Shown: piece by piece, positions 45,919 through 57,100 of the stretch | How the letters are laid out: every line of letters begins with the position of its first letter | Position numbering within the stretch: position 1 is the stretch's first letter | Origin: Strigamia acuminata | Taxonomy: Eukaryota > Arthropoda > Chilopoda > Geophilomorpha > Linotaeniidae | Length of the DNA stretch: 60,000 bases | Assembly: GCA_949358305.1 (NCBI GenBank) | Contig: OX442320.1 | Location: 4,110,259 to 4,170,258 of the forward strand | Direction: 5' to 3' | Translations under genes and position numbers: made by a program | Notes under the pieces: generated by a model | Told to the model about the DNA's origin: nothing | Seen by the model: the letters and a program-made list of their open reading frames with translations, nothing else | Database searches by the model: none

Positions 45919-48900
45919 ATGGCGGCCGCTTTTCAATTTATTCCGCCGGCGCCATTCGACTTCAAATGCGCTGAGAGTTGGCCAAGGTGGATACGGCGAT
46001 TTGAAAGGTACCGTGAGTCGTCCGGCCTGGAGGAGCAGGCGGAGTCGAAGCAGGTGACGACGTTGATTTACTGCCTCGGCGACGAGGCGGAAGACATTTT
46101 GGCGGCGGCGACATTGAAAACGAAGGAAAGGAAGGACTATGCGCTCGTGAAGAAGGTGTTCGACGATTATTTTGTCGGTAAGCGCAATGTGATTTTCGAG
46201 CGGGCTAAATTCCACAGGAGGAAACAGGAGCCGGGCGAGACGGTGGACTCGTTCCTCACGGCGCTGCACGCGCTGATCGAGACGTGTGATTACAAAACTT
46301 TGAAAGACGAATTGGTGCGGGATCGGTTTGTGGTGGGGATTCTCGATGCAAAAGTGTTCGAGGCTCTGCAGTTGGATAGTGCCTTGACATTAGAGACGGC
46401 GGTGGAGAAAGCACGAATGAAGGAGGTGGTGAAGAGCCAGCAGAGTTTTATTCGTGCGGGTGAGCCGAGCGTCGTAGCCGTGGAAGAGGTGAAATCAAAT
46501 CGTCGCGAGCAGGGTGAGCGGGGTGCGCAGAGCGGTCGATGGAGCGGTCAGTCGGGTTCGGGTAAGTCGAGTCCAGGCGGCCGTGCATCGGGGCCTGGCT
46601 GTCGCAACTGTGGATTTCCAAGGCACGATCGAGGCGAGTGCCCGGCGCGTGATGCCAAGTGCCGGAAGTGCGACATGAAAGGACATTATGCACGGACGTG
46701 TAGGAGTACAAAGGCGCACGAGGTTCGGGCGATGGAGGAGTCGCACGCGGATGATCTGTTTTTGGGACGAGTGACGGCGGGACGGGCGGCGCGTTCGCCG
46801 CCGTGGAGGGTGAGTCTGCGTATTGAAAAAAAACTTATTCGTTTTAAGGTGGATACGGGAGCGGACGTTACGGCAATCCCTTCGTCAAGCGAGTGGCGAC
46901 CAAAGCTGCTGGAACCGCCGGACCAGGGACTATTTCACGCGGGGTCGAGCCGATTGACGGTGGTGGGCATGTTCTTGGCCAAGATCCACTACGAGAAGAT
47001 GGCGGTGTGCGAGTGGACGTATGTGGTGGACGGATTGAGTGAGCCGCTGTTGAGCCGAGATGCGAGTGTGCGACTGGGTTTGGTGAAATTTACCGGAAGT
47101 ATGTCGGAGGTGACGGAGGAGGACCGCCGGTATTTGGTCGATTATCCTGAGATGTTTGAGGGCATCGGACTTATGCAGGGCGAATATGACATTGAGTTGG
47201 AACCGAATACAAGACCATTTTCTATTTCAGTGCCGAGGCGGGTCCCGATTCCGCTGTTGCCGCGGGTGAAAAAACAACTAGATTCAATGCTGGAGCAGGG
47301 CGTAATTAGTCGAGTGGACGGCCCAACGGAGTGGTGCGCGGGTATGGTTACGGCCGAGAAGGGAAAGCCCGACGAGAAGGGAGAGCGAGGCATTCGGATC
47401 TGCGTGGATTTGATTCCGCTGAATCGTGGCGTGCGGAGGCCAAGAACCGTAATGCCCGACGTCGATACTACGTTGGCGTCGATTGCGGGGTCAAAGTATT
47501 TCACAAAGCTCGACGCATTTCACGGGTTTTGGCAGGTGGCGCTGTCGGAGAGGAGCCGACTGTTGACAACATTCATAACGCCGTTCGGGAGGTTTTGTTT
47601 CAATAGATTGCCGTTCGGAATAACGTCGGCGCCCGAATATTTTCAACAGCGCATGAATTTAATTTTGGAAGGGTGCGAGGGATGTGAGTGCCAAATAGAT
47701 GACATCTTGGTACATGGGCGCACGCGACAGGAACACGACGCACGACTTTCGGTGGTGTTGCGGAGACTGAGGGAAGCGGGCGTTCGGTTAAACAGGGACA
47801 AGTGTGAGTTTTGTAGAGCCAGTATTAGATTTTTGGGTGTGTATATTGGCGAGCATGGCGTGCGGCCGGATCCGGAGAAGGTGGCGGCGATTGTCGGTAT
47901 GGGGCCGCCAGAGTCAGTATCGGGGGTGCGTCGGCTAATGGGCTTAGTTAATCATTTGGGGAAGTTCGTACCTCATTTGTCGGAAAAGATACGACCGATC
48001 TCGGAATTGTTGAAGGACGAGAAAAAGTTCCTGTGGCGTTGGGGCCAGCCACAAGAGGAGGCATTCAGGGTTATCAAAGAGGCATTGTCGAGGGACGTAG
48101 AGTTGGCTCACTACGATTTGGGAGCCGAGGTTATTGTGTCGGCGGACGCGTCTTCGTTCGGCTTGGGGGCGGTGCTCTTGCAGCGGACGGAAGGAGGGGA
48201 TTTGCGTCCAATTGCGTATGCGTCGTCGATGATGACAGAGACTGAACAGCGGTATGCCCAGATTGAGAAAGAGGCGCTTGCCGTGACATGGGCGTGCGAG
48301 AAGTTCGCGAAATATCTCACGGGACGGGATTTTCACGTCCATACGGACCATAAGCCATTGGTGCCACTACTGGGCAACAAGAGTTTGGACGCGATGCCCG
48401 TTAGGATTCAGCGGTTTAGGATGCGACTCATGTGGTTTCGTTTTACAATATCGCACGTTCCGGGACGACAGTTGATCATTGCCGATACGTTGTCACGGGC
48501 ACCGGTGGGGAAGCCGACGGGGATGGGAGAGTTGGTTCGGGCTGCCGAGGCTCAGGTCGAGGTGGTGGTGGCGGGACTCCCGGCGTCGAGTGCTAGATTG
48601 GAACAGATTCGGAAGGCTGTGGAAGAGGACGAGGAGAGCCGACTCTTGATGAAGTACATACGGGAAGGGTGGCCAGATAAGCGGAGGCTCCCGACGTCAA
48701 TGAGTGTTTTTTGGCGTGATCAGGGGAATTTGACGATCGGTAAAGGCTTGATTTTGAAAAACGAGAGAATCTTTATTCCCAGGGGATTGAGAGCTGAGAT
48801 TGTGGCAAAAATTCACGAGGGCCACCAAGGAATAGGCAGGTGCAGGGCGCGCGCGAGACAGTCGGTGTGGTGGCCGGGACTTGGTCAACAGTTGGTTCAG

Positions 48901-49899
48901 GTCGTGGGCGAGTGCCGGGTTTGCCAGCGGCATCAGATCCCGCCTCGGGAGCCGATGTTGGCGACCGAGACGCCGCTGCGACCGTGGCAGAAGGTCGGCA
49001 CCGATATTTTTTTTTGGCGAAACGCGAATTACCTGTTGATGGTGGACTACTACTCGAGGTTCGTGGAGGTGGAGCGACTGGAGCGAATTACGTCAGCGGC
49101 GGTAATTGACCGCATGGAGTCGGTTTTTGCGAGGCACGGTTTTCCGGAGGAGATCGTGAGTGATTCGGGCACACAATTTATGTCGATAGAGTTTGCGAAG
49201 TATGCCAGCGAGAACGATTTCCGGGTCATTACGAGTAGCCCACATTACCATCAAAGCAATGGAGAAGCAGAACGCTTTGTGGCGACGGTAAAAAAGATGC
49301 TCGAAAAGAATGATAACGTACATAGGGCGCTTTTGTGTTATCGCAACACTCCGGGACCGACGGGGTTTAGCCCGGCGCAGCTGTTAATGTCGAGACGGTT
49401 GAGGACAGGTCTCCCGATTTTGCCAGCAAGGTTGCAGCCAAAGGTGCCGGACCACCGCGAATTTAGGAGGCGCGACGAGGCGGAGAAGGAGCGGCGGAGC
49501 GCCGACTATGACAGACGACATCGCGCGACCCAGCGTCGTGATTTGAAGGAGGGAGAGGAAGTATGGATTACCAACAGTAAAGTGTCTGGTGAGATTATGG
49601 GGCCCGCGGGAACTCCGAGGTCGTACCTCGTGGAGACGCCGCGCGGCACGGTGCGCAGAAATTCGAGCCATTTGGTCCCGAGGACGGTGGAGCCACCACA
49701 GCCGACCCAGAGTGAGGAGATCGGCGACCAGGGGGACGTAGAGCCGAGGACGGTAGGATCGGAGACGACCACAGTTGTCGAGAGGACGGGGAAGGAAGGA
49801 GATGGTGGACAACCGGGACCGACTAATCCAGTGGTTACTACGAGATATGGGCGGGTCATCAAAAAGACTCAAAGACTGATAGAGACAATGGGCCAGTGA
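45919..49899 (+). CDS. Gag-Pol polyprotein, gypsy element A
   Basis: One uninterrupted frame of 1326 codons from the first in-frame ATG. Domains by residue: a gag-like region starting near ESWPRWIRRFERY, two CCHC-type zinc knuckles (about 227-262, the second CRKCDMKGHYARTC), an aspartic protease (VDTGADVTAIP, about 311), reverse transcriptase (CQIDDILVHG near 593), RNase H (SADASSFGLGAVL near 741, HTDHKPLVPLL), an integrase zinc finger (HEGHQGIG, CRVCQRH, about 962-1000) and the integrase core with D at about 1027, D in SDSGTQF and E in NGEAERF (about 1115). All catalytic residues look present. Gag and Pol are fused in one frame with no visible frameshift site. The C-terminus ends VVTTRYGRVIKKTQ, the usual gypsy tail. 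Confidence 0.97.
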   Translation: MAAAFQFIPPAPFDFKCAESWPRWIRRFERYRESSGLEEQAESKQVTTLIYCLGDEAEDILAAATLKTKERKDYALVKKVFDDYFVGKRNVIFERAKFHRRKQEPGETVDSFLTALHALIETCDYKTLKDELVRDRFVVGILDAKVFEALQLDSALTLETAVEKARMKEVVKSQQSFIRAGEPSVVAVEEVKSNRREQGERGAQSGRWSGQSGSGKSSPGGRASGPGCRNCGFPRHDRGECPARDAKCRKCDMKGHYARTCRSTKAHEVRAMEESHADDLFLGRVTAGRAARSPPWRVSLRIEKKLIRFKVDTGADVTAIPSSSEWRPKLLEPPDQGLFHAGSSRLTVVGMFLAKIHYEKMAVCEWTYVVDGLSEPLLSRDASVRLGLVKFTGSMSEVTEEDRRYLVDYPEMFEGIGLMQGEYDIELEPNTRPFSISVPRRVPIPLLPRVKKQLDSMLEQGVISRVDGPTEWCAGMVTAEKGKPDEKGERGIRICVDLIPLNRGVRRPRTVMPDVDTTLASIAGSKYFTKLDAFHGFWQVALSERSRLLTTFITPFGRFCFNRLPFGITSAPEYFQQRMNLILEGCEGCECQIDDILVHGRTRQEHDARLSVVLRRLREAGVRLNRDKCEFCRASIRFLGVYIGEHGVRPDPEKVAAIVGMGPPESVSGVRRLMGLVNHLGKFVPHLSEKIRPISELLKDEKKFLWRWGQPQEEAFRVIKEALSRDVELAHYDLGAEVIVSADASSFGLGAVLLQRTEGGDLRPIAYASSMMTETEQRYAQIEKEALAVTWACEKFAKYLTGRDFHVHTDHKPLVPLLGNKSLDAMPVRIQRFRMRLMWFRFTISHVPGRQLIIADTLSRAPVGKPTGMGELVRAAEAQVEVVVAGLPASSARLEQIRKAVEEDEESRLLMKYIREGWPDKRRLPTSMSVFWRDQGNLTIGKGLILKNERIFIPRGLRAEIVAKIHEGHQGIGRCRARARQSVWWPGLGQQLVQVVGECRVCQRHQIPPREPMLATETPLRPWQKVGTDIFFWRNANYLLMVDYYSRFVEVERLERITSAAVIDRMESVFARHGFPEEIVSDSGTQFMSIEFAKYASENDFRVITSSPHYHQSNGEAERFVATVKKMLEKNDNVHRALLCYRNTPGPTGFSPAQLLMSRRLRTGLPILPARLQPKVPDHREFRRRDEAEKERRSADYDRRHRATQRRDLKEGEEVWITNSKVSGEIMGPAGTPRSYLVETPRGTVRRNSSHLVPRTVEPPQPTQSEEIGDQGDVEPRTVGSETTTVVERTGKEGDGGQPGPTNPVVTTRYGRVIKKTQRLIETMGQ

Positions 49900-50042
49900 T
49901 GGCGTGTGTGTGTCGAGATTATTGAATCATTTTTATGTTGTTCTCATTTAGTGTTTATTGGAGTTTTAATTATGCTGTCGAATTTGAGTTGTATTGAGTG
50001 GGCTCTTTGCCTTTATGTATTACCCCTTTGGGGAGAGGGAGG

Positions 50043-50176
50043 TGTGGTGGTCGCTAGGTGGCGACAGTTATCCGGCAAGGTCACATGCACCTGATTACGT
50101 CAGGACGACCTTGCCGGCATTGAATAAACGACACGCGTACTATACACATCGTTGTCCGTCTTTAACAAACACAACA
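50043..50176 (+). repeat. 3' LTR, gypsy element A
   Basis: 134 bp, identical to the 5' LTR, followed by the gaaat target duplication. Confidence 0.97.
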
Positions 50177-50794
50177 GAAATATTATACGAAATACACAGG
50201 AGACACAGGTTTAGTTATTACTGTCTTTATTACGTCTAGGGATATGATGTAGTGTCTCATGGTGCATTTCCCAAATGCGATGGCTGCGATAGCCATCCCT
50301 AATCAGACCGCATGTCACGGCGACCGTGTGGTTACATGACACGCGTGGTCGGTGTTATGTTTGGGCCCCGCCGTCGTACGTTATCGGGAACGTGCGGCGG
50401 ACATGGCGCAACTGGACGCTCAGGTCCCGATCGTTTGGTTGCCATTGCCATCAGACTGGGAGAGATGGTCGGAATGCGACCGTTTGCCATGCTGGTGCAA
50501 GGAACAACTCGTGGACCGCTAAAGGGTCCACCCACTTCTGGAAGGGTCACTTTCGGGGCCCGATTCTCCCAATCAAGGGCCCGCACCTTCACCTGGTTGC
50601 GGAGGACCGCAACAGGCTGCGCGAGAGACAAAAGAGGCGGTGGAGCTGCGACAAGTGCATTGCTGTTGCAGTGCAGTGATCAGTGCGATCAGTGCCGTCC
50701 AGCTGGTCACAATTCGTTAAAAATAATTTTGCCAATATTACTCACCTCCAATGCAGAGCGCAAGACACAAGCAAGCGAAGTAGTGGTTCGCCAT

Positions 50795-51181
50795 GTTCGT
50801 TCTGTTCGCTCTAGTAGAAAGAACTGATGCATTTGGAAGAATCTTTGGGCTATATATACTGCAAAATACAATTGTTTGCAGCTGTATATCATTATTTTGT
50901 TGTTCTGTGTTTCCCTTGTATTAACAATTGATTGGTAAATTAAATTCGGTTTTAATTATTTTCTTAATCGAAATAATCGATTCTTCGGCTTTTAGCTCTG
51001 ATAATTTCGATAAAAACAATACCGAAAATTGAAAACTCAATAATTAGCAGATGGCAAAAAAGTTTAAACATGGAACAACAAAATACCGTAATGTGCTACA
51101 GCTGCGAACAATTGTATTTTACCGTATATATACACCAAAGATTCTTCCAAATACCATCAGTTCATTCTACTAGAACTGAAC
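50795..51181. promoter_or_regulatory. Divergent promoter of the inverted EFF/WCYT gene pair
   Basis: The two ends are inverted copies of each other. Each has a TATA-like tatata box, an aagattcttccaaat element and a catcagttc(t/a)ttctactag segment before its ATG. Shared promoter elements suggest that both genes were expressed alike before the minus copy decayed. Confidence 0.65.
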
Positions 51182-54100
51182 ATGACAAACTACCCCTCAT
51201 TCTTCTTCCTCGCGCTCTGCATTGGAGGTGAGTAATGACGGCGAAACAATTTTTAACAAATGGCGTTTTATCATTTCATTTCTTCTAGCATCATTTGGAG
51301 TCGACCACTACACGGTTTCATCCGAATTTTTTGAAGTTCTCGCGGAAGCCCGAGACGGCGGCGAGACTGTTCAGCCGAGAGTAACCAGTTACTCGGACGG
51401 CCATTACTCGATATCAGTAACGACGAGCAAAGGCACGCGCGAACTCAAGGATCTTGACAAGAGCACGGTTGACCTTTTTGCGAAGTTATTCACCGATCCG
51501 AACATAGTCATTTCCCGCGATTCGCAAAGCGGTTCAGACGTTCAAATCTCCGTCACTGAGCAGTCGGAACAATTCTCCTCTTTTTCAAACGGTTTTTCAT
51601 TCGCTGGGGGAGCCAAAGAGTTTACTGTAACTTCGGAATTTTTTGATTTAATCAACGAAGCTCGAGCAAGTGGAGTGGATCTCCAACCCAAAATTACGGC
51701 GCATTCGGACGGCACTTACTCGATAACAATCACCACGAGCAAAAGCACGCGTACCTTGAGGAATCTTAGCGAAGAATTAATTCAGCTTTTCGCCCAGTTG
51801 TTTTCCGATCGGAATTTAAATGTTTCCGTTCTTTCTCGAGGCGGCTCAAACGTCAAAATTTCCGTCAGTGACAAAACCGCGAGCTCGCAAACTTCGTCCA
51901 CCAAAGAGTTTGTTGGACAGGTCGGTTATCGCTAGTTACTAGAGGCTGCATCATGCTCAAGATGTTTTTATCGATGATTTCTTCATGTTTATTCGCAGAG
52001 AACGTCATACCACGCACGCTGCTCAACTGAGTGTATCAGAAAGGGTAAGAAATATTATTGGTGTTACACTGATAAGAAGGTATGTATATTAATTTACATT
52101 TTAGGCTTATTTTAAAAATAAAATTTAATTTTAGAAGTATGGATTTACTTGGGATTATTGCACTTCTACCGGTACCACTGGCAAAACATCGCTCGGAAGG
52201 AATTGTAAATCCAATCATGCTTGTGGCGGACATAGATATAAATACGATTGGTGTTACACTACTACCGGAAGATGGGATTACTGCGTCAGTCACGGAACCG
52301 CGAGCTCGAAATCTACGTTTGTTGGACAGGTCGGTTATCACTAAAGGGTTTCATTAAATGAGTGATTAGTTGATTACTTTGATTATAGCAATAATCATAA
52401 TCACTCAATTATTGAGGGCCCAACAAAAAATCTGATTATGTGATTATTAGTATTAGTATGTGTGATTATGTGAAGGTCACATGACTTTTTGTGTTGGTCA
52501 CATGACTTTCTGTGCAAACGTGCATGGGCTGTGAGTTGTGCCTGTAGAGGGCGCCACGTGACGGTGCTCAATAAATCACTTGTGATGTTATCCAACATGG
52601 CTGAAGCCACGCGGTCATCATTGAGCGACTTCAGCTAGTCACAACAACTTACATGGTGTCAGGATAAAAGAACTTTCAAGTGTGAGTGAATTATTAGAGT
52701 GTCAGGGACAAATACACACGTCCAGTGACTCAATACCACAGTGTGATGGCAGATCCAGTTGCAAACCAGCCAAAGGGATCGAGTGGTGCGCGCCCACCAA
52801 AGCCTCTAGTAATACAACCAGACAATATGGCGGCAGTATGGGAGGAATGGCTAGACTCCTACGAATGGTATGCCGTGGCGGCACAAACCGAGACCCAGAC
52901 GGCTACAGTACAAGTTGGATTAATGATGAGTGCCATCGGTCCAGAAGCGAGGAAGATTTTTAAAACTTTTGAGTTAACAGCTGATGAGAAAAAGAACTTG
53001 ACTTTGGTGAAGAAAAAATTCACGGATAAATTCGCGCCTACAGTGAACGAGAGTTTCGCGAGATATGAATTTTTGACGCTACGCCAAGCGGAGGGACAAT
53101 CGATAGATGAGTTTGTCACCGAGGCCCAAACAAAAATGGCAAAGTGTGGTTTCCAGGCGTTAGCAGATGGAATGTTGCGGGATATAATCGTGGTTGGCGT
53201 GAGAAGTGAAACATTGCGACAACGGTTATTAGAAGAGGCCGGTTTGACGCTAGAAAAGGCGATACAGCTTGCACGGTCGTCTGAAGCAGCAGAAAAGCAA
53301 GTGAAAGCTATGAAAAATTCAGGTGAATCAAAAGTGGATTTTGTCAGAGCGAATAAAAAGCCCGGACGGAGCACGAAAAATTCGTCGGATGGATTTTCCA
53401 AGCCGTGCGGTCGGTGTGGTCGTACACACGAATTCGGGAAATGCCCAGCATATGATAAGGCATGTAACAAATGCAAAAAGAAAGGACATTTTGCCAGTGT
53501 ATGTAGAGCCAGCCAGGCCGAGGGCAAGGAGAAATGGAAAAAACCCAAACCCAAGCAAGGCATCGACATGGTCGACACCGAAGAAGATGAATCAGGCGAG
53601 GATTTATATTCAACATTGCTGATTGATCGAATCACCGTGTCGCACACAGATGATGACGACGACTGGTTTGAGACGGTGAAACTTAACAACCAAGTTTCAA
53701 TTAACATTAAGTTGGACTCTGGCGCACGATGTAATGTAATACCGGCATCTGTAGTACGAAAACTGGGTGTAAAGGTGACGGAGTCACCAACGCGTCGGTT
53801 GCGGTCGTACACGGGACACCACATGAAGGTGGTGGGTGCAATAACATTAGAATGTGCATTGAGTCGTGGTAAAGCGCCAGTAGAATTTCAAGTGGTGGAG
53901 GAAGACGTACCAGCATTATTTGGGCGAAAAACGTGCGCGCAATTGAAGTTGATACAGCGAATTAATGCCTTGGAACCGGAAGTCACCGATGATGAGATAA
54001 TGAAAAACATTTTCACAGGGTTAGGCTGCGCCAAGGATTTCGTGTATGATATTGACATTGACGAGCAGGCGCCGTTTAAAATTTTTCCGCCACGCACAAT

Positions 54101-57100
54101 TCCGCACGTATTGCAAAACCGGGTGAAAGCGGAGCTGGACGACATGGTGAAGAAGGGTGTGATCGAGCCAGTAACCGAGCCGACACCAGCGGTCAGTCCG
54201 TTAGTGGTAGTGCAGCGTGGGAAGAAAATTAGACTTTGCATTGATTTGACGGATGTAAACCAGTACGTGAAACGACGGCATTACCCATTACGCACATTCG
54301 AGTCAGTAAAACCAAAGTTGAAGAAAGCGAAATATTTCGCCAAATTTGATTTGCGATTTGGGTATTGGCAGAGCCGTGTGACGAAGCGTACGTCAAACTA
54401 TTTGGTGGTAAATACGCCGTGGGGACGATATCGGTTCCTTAGATTGCCGTTTGGGATAAAATCGGCACCGGAAGTGTTCCAAGCAATGATGGAAGCTGCA
54501 TTAAAAGGAATTCCGGATACGGAGGTGTCAATCGACGACATCATTGCGTACGCTGAGACATTAGCAGAGTTGCGGAAGCTAGTCAAGCAGATTCTTCGCC
54601 GGTTGTATAAAAAGGGATTCCGTCTGAATAAAGACAAATGCATCTTCGAGGCGACGGAGATCAAATTTTTGGGACACATTTTGACCCAAGATGGAGTAAA
54701 ACCCGATCCGGAGAAGGTAGAAGCTATTGACAGAATAAAATCTCCTACGAACAAAGAGGAGCTGCGTCGGTTTCTAGGCATGACTGTGTACTTGGCTGAA
54801 TTTTTACCGCACTACTCATCAATGACGGAGCCGATTCGGACATTATTACCCAAGGATGTAGCCTGGGAATGGACGAACGCGCAAGAAACAGCCGTGATGC
54901 GAATTAAAGCAGCGCTAAAGACGTCGCCAGTTCTCGCGTATTATGACGTGAACAAGGATGTCGTTTTATCAGTAGACGCAAGTTCGCACGCCGTGGGGGC
55001 TGCGTTGTTTCAGGATGGCCGACCAATTTGTTACGCAACTCAAGCGTTGACGCCATGCCAACAACGCTACCCTCAAATAGAAAAGGAGGCGTTTGCGATT
55101 CGATTCGGGTGTCGAAAGTTTCATGATTACGTGTATGGGAAACGAGTTGTCGTGGAAACGGATCATAAGCCGTTGGAGGCGATTGCAAAGAAGCCGTTGG
55201 ATCGGGTACCGCCAAGGTTGCAGCGGATATTCTTTGAGTTGATGCCGTACAGTCCAATTATCACGTATAAAAAGGGGACGGAAATTCCAGTGGCGGACAC
55301 ATTAAGTCGAGATTGTCAACCAGCACCAGTGAAGGAAGATCCCGAGGATTTGCAGGTGCATATCGTATTGCCGATGACAAACTCTGCAACCGACAAATTG
55401 AAGGCAGCGGTTCGTGATGATGCGGAATTTCAGGCGTTGAGTCAAGTGGTCATGGAGGGTTGGCCAGAGACGAATGACAGTGTTCCGGCCCATATCCGTA
55501 AATACTGGAATTTTCGCGACGAATTGTCAATCTATGGCGGGATTGTATTCAAAAATAGCCGTCCAATCATTCCGGAACAACTGCGAGCGCATTATTTGAA
55601 GTGCATTCACATGGGGCATTTGGGGGTCCAGTCAGCGATTCGCCGGGCTCGTGAGGCAGTTTTCTGGTTAGGAATGAGTGCAGACATTGAAGCGTACGTA
55701 AAATCGTGTGCCGTTTGTGAAAGCACACAACGAGCAAATGTAAAGGAACCAATAATGTCAAAGCCAGTTCCACAATTGTCGTGGCAACGAGTTGCAACAG
55801 ACTTATTCGAAATTAAAGGCCGACAGTTTATCGTAGCCACAGACAGTTATTCGGGATTTTATGAGGTGAGCCAGTTACGTGATACCACCGCCAGAGGTGT
55901 AATTGAGAAGTTGAAACGTTGGTTTGCATGTCATGGAAGCCCAAAGATTGTCGAGAGTGATGGGGGACCGCAATTTACGTCTCGTGAATTCAAAAATTTT
56001 GCGTCCGCCTGGGAGTTTTCGCAGGAGATTTCGTCGCCACATTTTCCGAGGGCAAACGGATTGGCTGAACGCGCGGTGCAGTCCGCGAAGACGATGATCA
56101 AACGTTGCGAAAAGGATGGAACGGACATTTATGCGGCATTGCTGAACTGGAGGAATACGCCGCGGAGCGAAGAGTTGGGATCGCCAGCCCAGAGACTGTT
56201 TAGCCGTAGGACGAGGTCATTACTGCTGGACACTACAGCATTACTGAAGCCAGAACTACGCAAGGACGTTTCCAAAAATTTGGAGGAGGAACGAAGAAAG
56301 CAGAAGTTGTATGCCGATAAGTCCGCACAAGTAGCGGAACCATTGGAGCCGGGAATGGAGGTACGAGTTCGGACCGGACATCGCCAGTGGGAAGGAGCAA
56401 CCATTAAAGCAAAAACCAAATACCCAAGATCATTCGAGGTCGAGATGAAAGATGGCAGAGTTTTGAGACGAAACAGTTCGGTGATTAGGAAGACGCAGGC
56501 AGACTTACCAGCAAATCCGATTCCTGTCATCCGAACCAGTCCAGCGGAAGCAACACGCACGGATCAATCACAGAGTGGGTCAGTTGCCAATACAACGACA
56601 AGAACCAAGACTGCAAAAGATCCTGTAGCCAAGGTCGTCGGGCAACCAGTTCCAGGATACGTGACGAGAAGTGGCCGTGTGGTGAAGCCGAAGCAAATTA
56701 CGGACATGTGAACTTTATAATATTTCTGTGTGTCGTTTAATCAGTATAATACTCAGTATAATTCTATTTGTAATACTCATTTTTGCATTTTTTATATAAC
56801 CAGTTTGTTTATTCAGTTCAAGTGTAACCTGAGCTTTAAAATTGTAATTCATATCTTGTCTTGTAAAAAAAAAGGGAGATGTGAGTTGTGCCTGTAGAGG
56901 GCGCCACGTGACGGTGCTCAATAAATCACTTGTGATGTTATCCAACATGGCTGAAGCCACGCGGTCATCATTGAGCGACTTCAGCTAGTCACAACAACTT
57001 ACATGGGCAACCTGAAAAGGTGATGCGAGCAACCGTAACACGTACCGGTAGATTGTTCCGATGGGCGGAATTGTTTAAACTGTAACCTAAATACTTAGCA

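Larger units (their letters stand above)
45664..50176 (+). mobile_element. Full-length Ty3/gypsy retrotransposon A
   Basis: 4513 bp with identical 134 bp LTRs (45664-45797 and 50043-50176), beginning TGTGGTGG and ending CACAACA. A perfect 5 bp target duplication gaaat flanks it (45659-45663 and 50177-50181). The primer binding site starts tggtgtcaagag right after the 5' LTR. A purine tract ggggagagggagg precedes the 3' LTR. The single gag-pol frame is intact. Identical LTRs indicate a very recent insertion. It differs in family from element B. Confidence 0.98.
45590..50700. repeat. Older repeat split by gypsy element A
   Basis: The flanks 45590-45663 and 50177-50700 are two parts of one older repeat, interrupted by gypsy A (45664-50176). 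Read on the minus strand, its end carries aataaagacag and a gtgtctcctgtg stretch that is homologous to about 59280-59400. It may be an LTR. The adjoining GC-rich 50280-50690 part contains a 99-residue minus frame without a clear domain, perhaps a decayed retroelement coding end. Confidence 0.45.
44698..50794 (-). pseudogene. Inverted partner of the EFF/WCYT secreted gene, central exon missing
   Basis: Three exons are recognisable: a signal exon at 50794-50746 (MANHYF start, ending CLALCIG), and two cysteine-domain exons at 44978-44907 and 44847-44698, giving the eight-cysteine pattern that ends WDYCVPK. Promoter and signal exon mirror those of the gene starting at 51182, head to head with it. 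The signal exon ends in phase 1 and the cysteine exon starts in phase 0. A direct join would be out of frame, and an exon like the 632 bp one of the partner is required. I could not find it. Between them lie a GC-rich older repeat and gypsy element A. It is therefore probably broken, although the cysteine domain itself is intact. Confidence 0.6.
52530..57003 (+). mobile_element. Full-length Ty3/gypsy retrotransposon B
   Basis: 4474 bp with identical 124 bp LTRs (52530-52653 and 56880-57003) and a perfect 5 bp target duplication tgggc (52525-52529 and 57004-57008). The primer binding site tggtgtcaggata follows the 5' LTR, and a purine tract aaaaaaaaagggaga precedes the 3' LTR. The single gag-pol frame is intact. 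It belongs to the same family as the partial copy at 1-2871, and its identical LTRs mark it as very young. Confidence 0.98.

Noticed and set aside
47142-49872. Many antisense frames over the gypsy polyproteins
   Set aside because: They overlap intact gag-pol on the opposite strand and show no domains.
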